Part shown: positions 4,798-5,910 of the stretch, piece after piece
Position numbering within the stretch: the first letter of the stretch is position 1
How the letters are laid out: each line of letters begins with the position of its first letter
Assembly: GCA_934675045.1 (NCBI GenBank)
Contig: CAKUPI010000117.1
Coordinates: 1-5,910, forward strand
From: an uncultured Eubacteriales bacterium
GTDB taxonomy: Bacteria > Bacillota > Clostridia > Oscillospirales > Butyricicoccaceae
Direction of reading: 5' to 3'
Length of the DNA: 5,910 nt
Translations under genes and position numbers: made by a program
Notes under the pieces: model-generated
Databases searched by the model: none
The model's input: only the letters and a program-made list of their open reading frames with translations
What the model was told of the DNA's origin: nothing

Positions 4798-5910
4798 TTG
4801 CCGCTTGAAATTTTGAGTCCCGCCGGGTCCTTTGAGTCGATGACGGCGGCGGTGCGCGCCGGGGCCGACGCCGTTTACTTCGGCGCGGGCGGCTTCAACG
4901 CCCGCCGCAACGCCAAAAACTTCGGGGACGACGAGCTGGCCGCCGCCATGCGCTACTGCCGTCTGCGCGGCGTAAAAACCTATGTGACCGTCAACACGCT
5001 GGTGACCGACCGCGAGCTTCAGCAGGCCAAGGCCCTTGTCGCCCGGCTGAACCAGCTGGGGGCCGACGCCCTCATCGTGCAGGACCTCGGCATGGTGCGC
5101 ATGATGCGCGCGCTGGCGCCCGACCTGCCGCTGCACGGCTCGACGCAGATGACGGTGCACAGCCTGGGCGGCGTTCTGGCCGCGCACAAGCTCGGGCTGG
5201 AGCGCGTCGTGCTGTCGCGCGAGCTGCCGCTCGAGGAGATTCGGTTTATCTGCGAGCGCTCGCCCATCGAAATCGAGGTATTCTGCCACGGCGCGCTGTG
5301 CATGTGTTACAGCGGCCAGTGCTTTTTGTCGGCCGCCATCGGGGGGCGATCGGGCAACCGCGGGCTGTGCGCGCAGCCCTGCCGCATGAACTACTCCTTT
5401 TTCGGCGCGGCCCCCTCTCCCCTGCTGAGCCTGAAGGATTTGAGCGCCGCCGGGCATTTGCGCGAGCTGGAGCAGGCCGGCGTCCGGTGCCTGAAAATCG
5501 AGGGCCGCATGAAGCGGCCGGAATATGTCGCGCTGGCCACCAAAACCTATAAGGATGCCGTGCGCGAGGGCCGCGAGCCCACCGGCGAGGAGACAGAGCG
5601 CCTGCGCGCCGTCTTTTCGCGCGACGGCTTTACCGACGGCTACCTGACGGGGAAAAAGGGCGAGAGCATGTTCGGCGCGCGCGACGAGCAGAGCGCCCGC
5701 GAGGCCCGCGCCTTTTACCAGCAGGCGCAGAGCATTTACAAAACCGAGCCCGAGCCGCCCTGCGTTGCGGTCGACATGGAGTTCTGCGCCCGCGCGGGGC
5801 AGCCGGTGTCGCTGCGCGTGCGCGATGAGGACGGGTTTGAGTACACGGCGCAGGCCCTGCCCGCCGAAGCGGCGCGCACCCGCGCCACCTCGGCCGGCGA
5901 GGTGGAAAGC
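4798..5910 (+). CDS. Peptidase U32 family protein with DUF3656-like region (RlhA-like RNA hydroxylase), 3' end cut off
   Basis: An open frame of 371 codons runs off the window. It begins MPLEILSPAGSFESM, the conserved U32 start, followed by AGADAVYFGAGGFNAR and a TIM-barrel-like region. The U32 signature EVFCHGALCMCYSGQCFLS covers residues 160-178, then GNRGLCAQPCR (186-196). Cys168, Cys175, Cys191 and Cys195 have the spacing of the 4Fe-4S ligands in U32 enzymes. LKIEGRMKRPEYV follows. After about residue 320 the sequence (AVDMEFCARAGQPVSLRV onward) resembles the DUF3656 extension found in E. coli RlhA, which hydroxylates a 23S rRNA cytidine. Other U32 members modify tRNA (TrhP) or ubiquinone, and true protease activity is doubtful for this type. 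The TTG start has AGGGGAG (4782-4788) 9 bases upstream and no earlier in-frame start. At least half the typical length is present. The RNA substrate here is inference. Confidence 0.9.
   Translation, partial: MPLEILSPAGSFESMTAAVRAGADAVYFGAGGFNARRNAKNFGDDELAAAMRYCRLRGVKTYVTVNTLVTDRELQQAKALVARLNQLGADALIVQDLGMVRMMRALAPDLPLHGSTQMTVHSLGGVLAAHKLGLERVVLSRELPLEEIRFICERSPIEIEVFCHGALCMCYSGQCFLSAAIGGRSGNRGLCAQPCRMNYSFFGAAPSPLLSLKDLSAAGHLRELEQAGVRCLKIEGRMKRPEYVALATKTYKDAVREGREPTGEETERLRAVFSRDGFTDGYLTGKKGESMFGARDEQSAREARAFYQQAQSIYKTEPEPPCVAVDMEFCARAGQPVSLRVRDEDGFEYTAQALPAEAARTRATSAGEVES

Noticed and set aside
4591..5457. A 288-codon minus-strand frame opposite zapA and the U32 gene
   Set aside because: Both plus-strand genes are clear members of known families, and the antisense translation shows no recognisable motif.

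Overview
The window looks like a piece of chromosome from a GC-rich, Gram-positive-type anaerobe, most likely a member of the Clostridia (Oscillospirales-like). The reasons are strong AGGAGG-type ribosome binding sites, GTG and TTG starts, a lipoprotein-type solute-binding protein, a zapA gene next to a U32-family gene, and a DUF3810-type membrane protein. Assignment below class level is inference.

Layout, left to right. (1) 1-421, + strand: the C-terminal third of an iron-sulfur L-cysteine desulfidase / L-serine dehydratase-alpha-like enzyme (CyuA/YhaM, UPF0597 family), ending at a perfect 15-bp-stem terminator. (2) 464-614: a short tandem array of a 19-bp GC-rich unit (seven full copies and one partial) between that terminator and the terminator of the facing operon. 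(3) 660-2991, - strand: a complete polar amino-acid ABC importer operon in the order binding lipoprotein, permease, ATPase. It has its own strong promoter (TTGAAT-17-TATAAT, 3025-3053), a strong intercistronic hairpin after the binding-protein gene, and overlapping permease and ATPase genes. (4) 3084-4190, - strand: a DUF3810-type membrane protein with three predicted membrane segments and an HEWAH zinc-peptidase motif. Its promoter is predicted at 4282-4310, and no terminator is visible between it and the importer operon. (5) 4191-4475: a divergent promoter region with a 20-bp palindrome at the predicted zapA -35 box. (6) 4476-5910, + strand: zapA, then after a 22-base gap a U32-family protein with the start of a DUF3656-like region (RlhA-like), cut by the window end.

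The importer probably brings in a polar amino acid. Its convergent position next to a cysteine-degrading enzyme makes cystine or cysteine a reasonable but unproven guess for the substrate. ZapA stabilises the FtsZ ring. The U32 protein is probably an Fe-S RNA hydroxylase rather than a true protease. The genes are recognisable housekeeping or transport families, and no clearly new multi-gene system is visible. The less explained items are the 19-bp tandem array, the DUF3810 HEWAH protein, and the RNA and DNA dyads at 2139-2167, 4378-4397 and 4439-4458.
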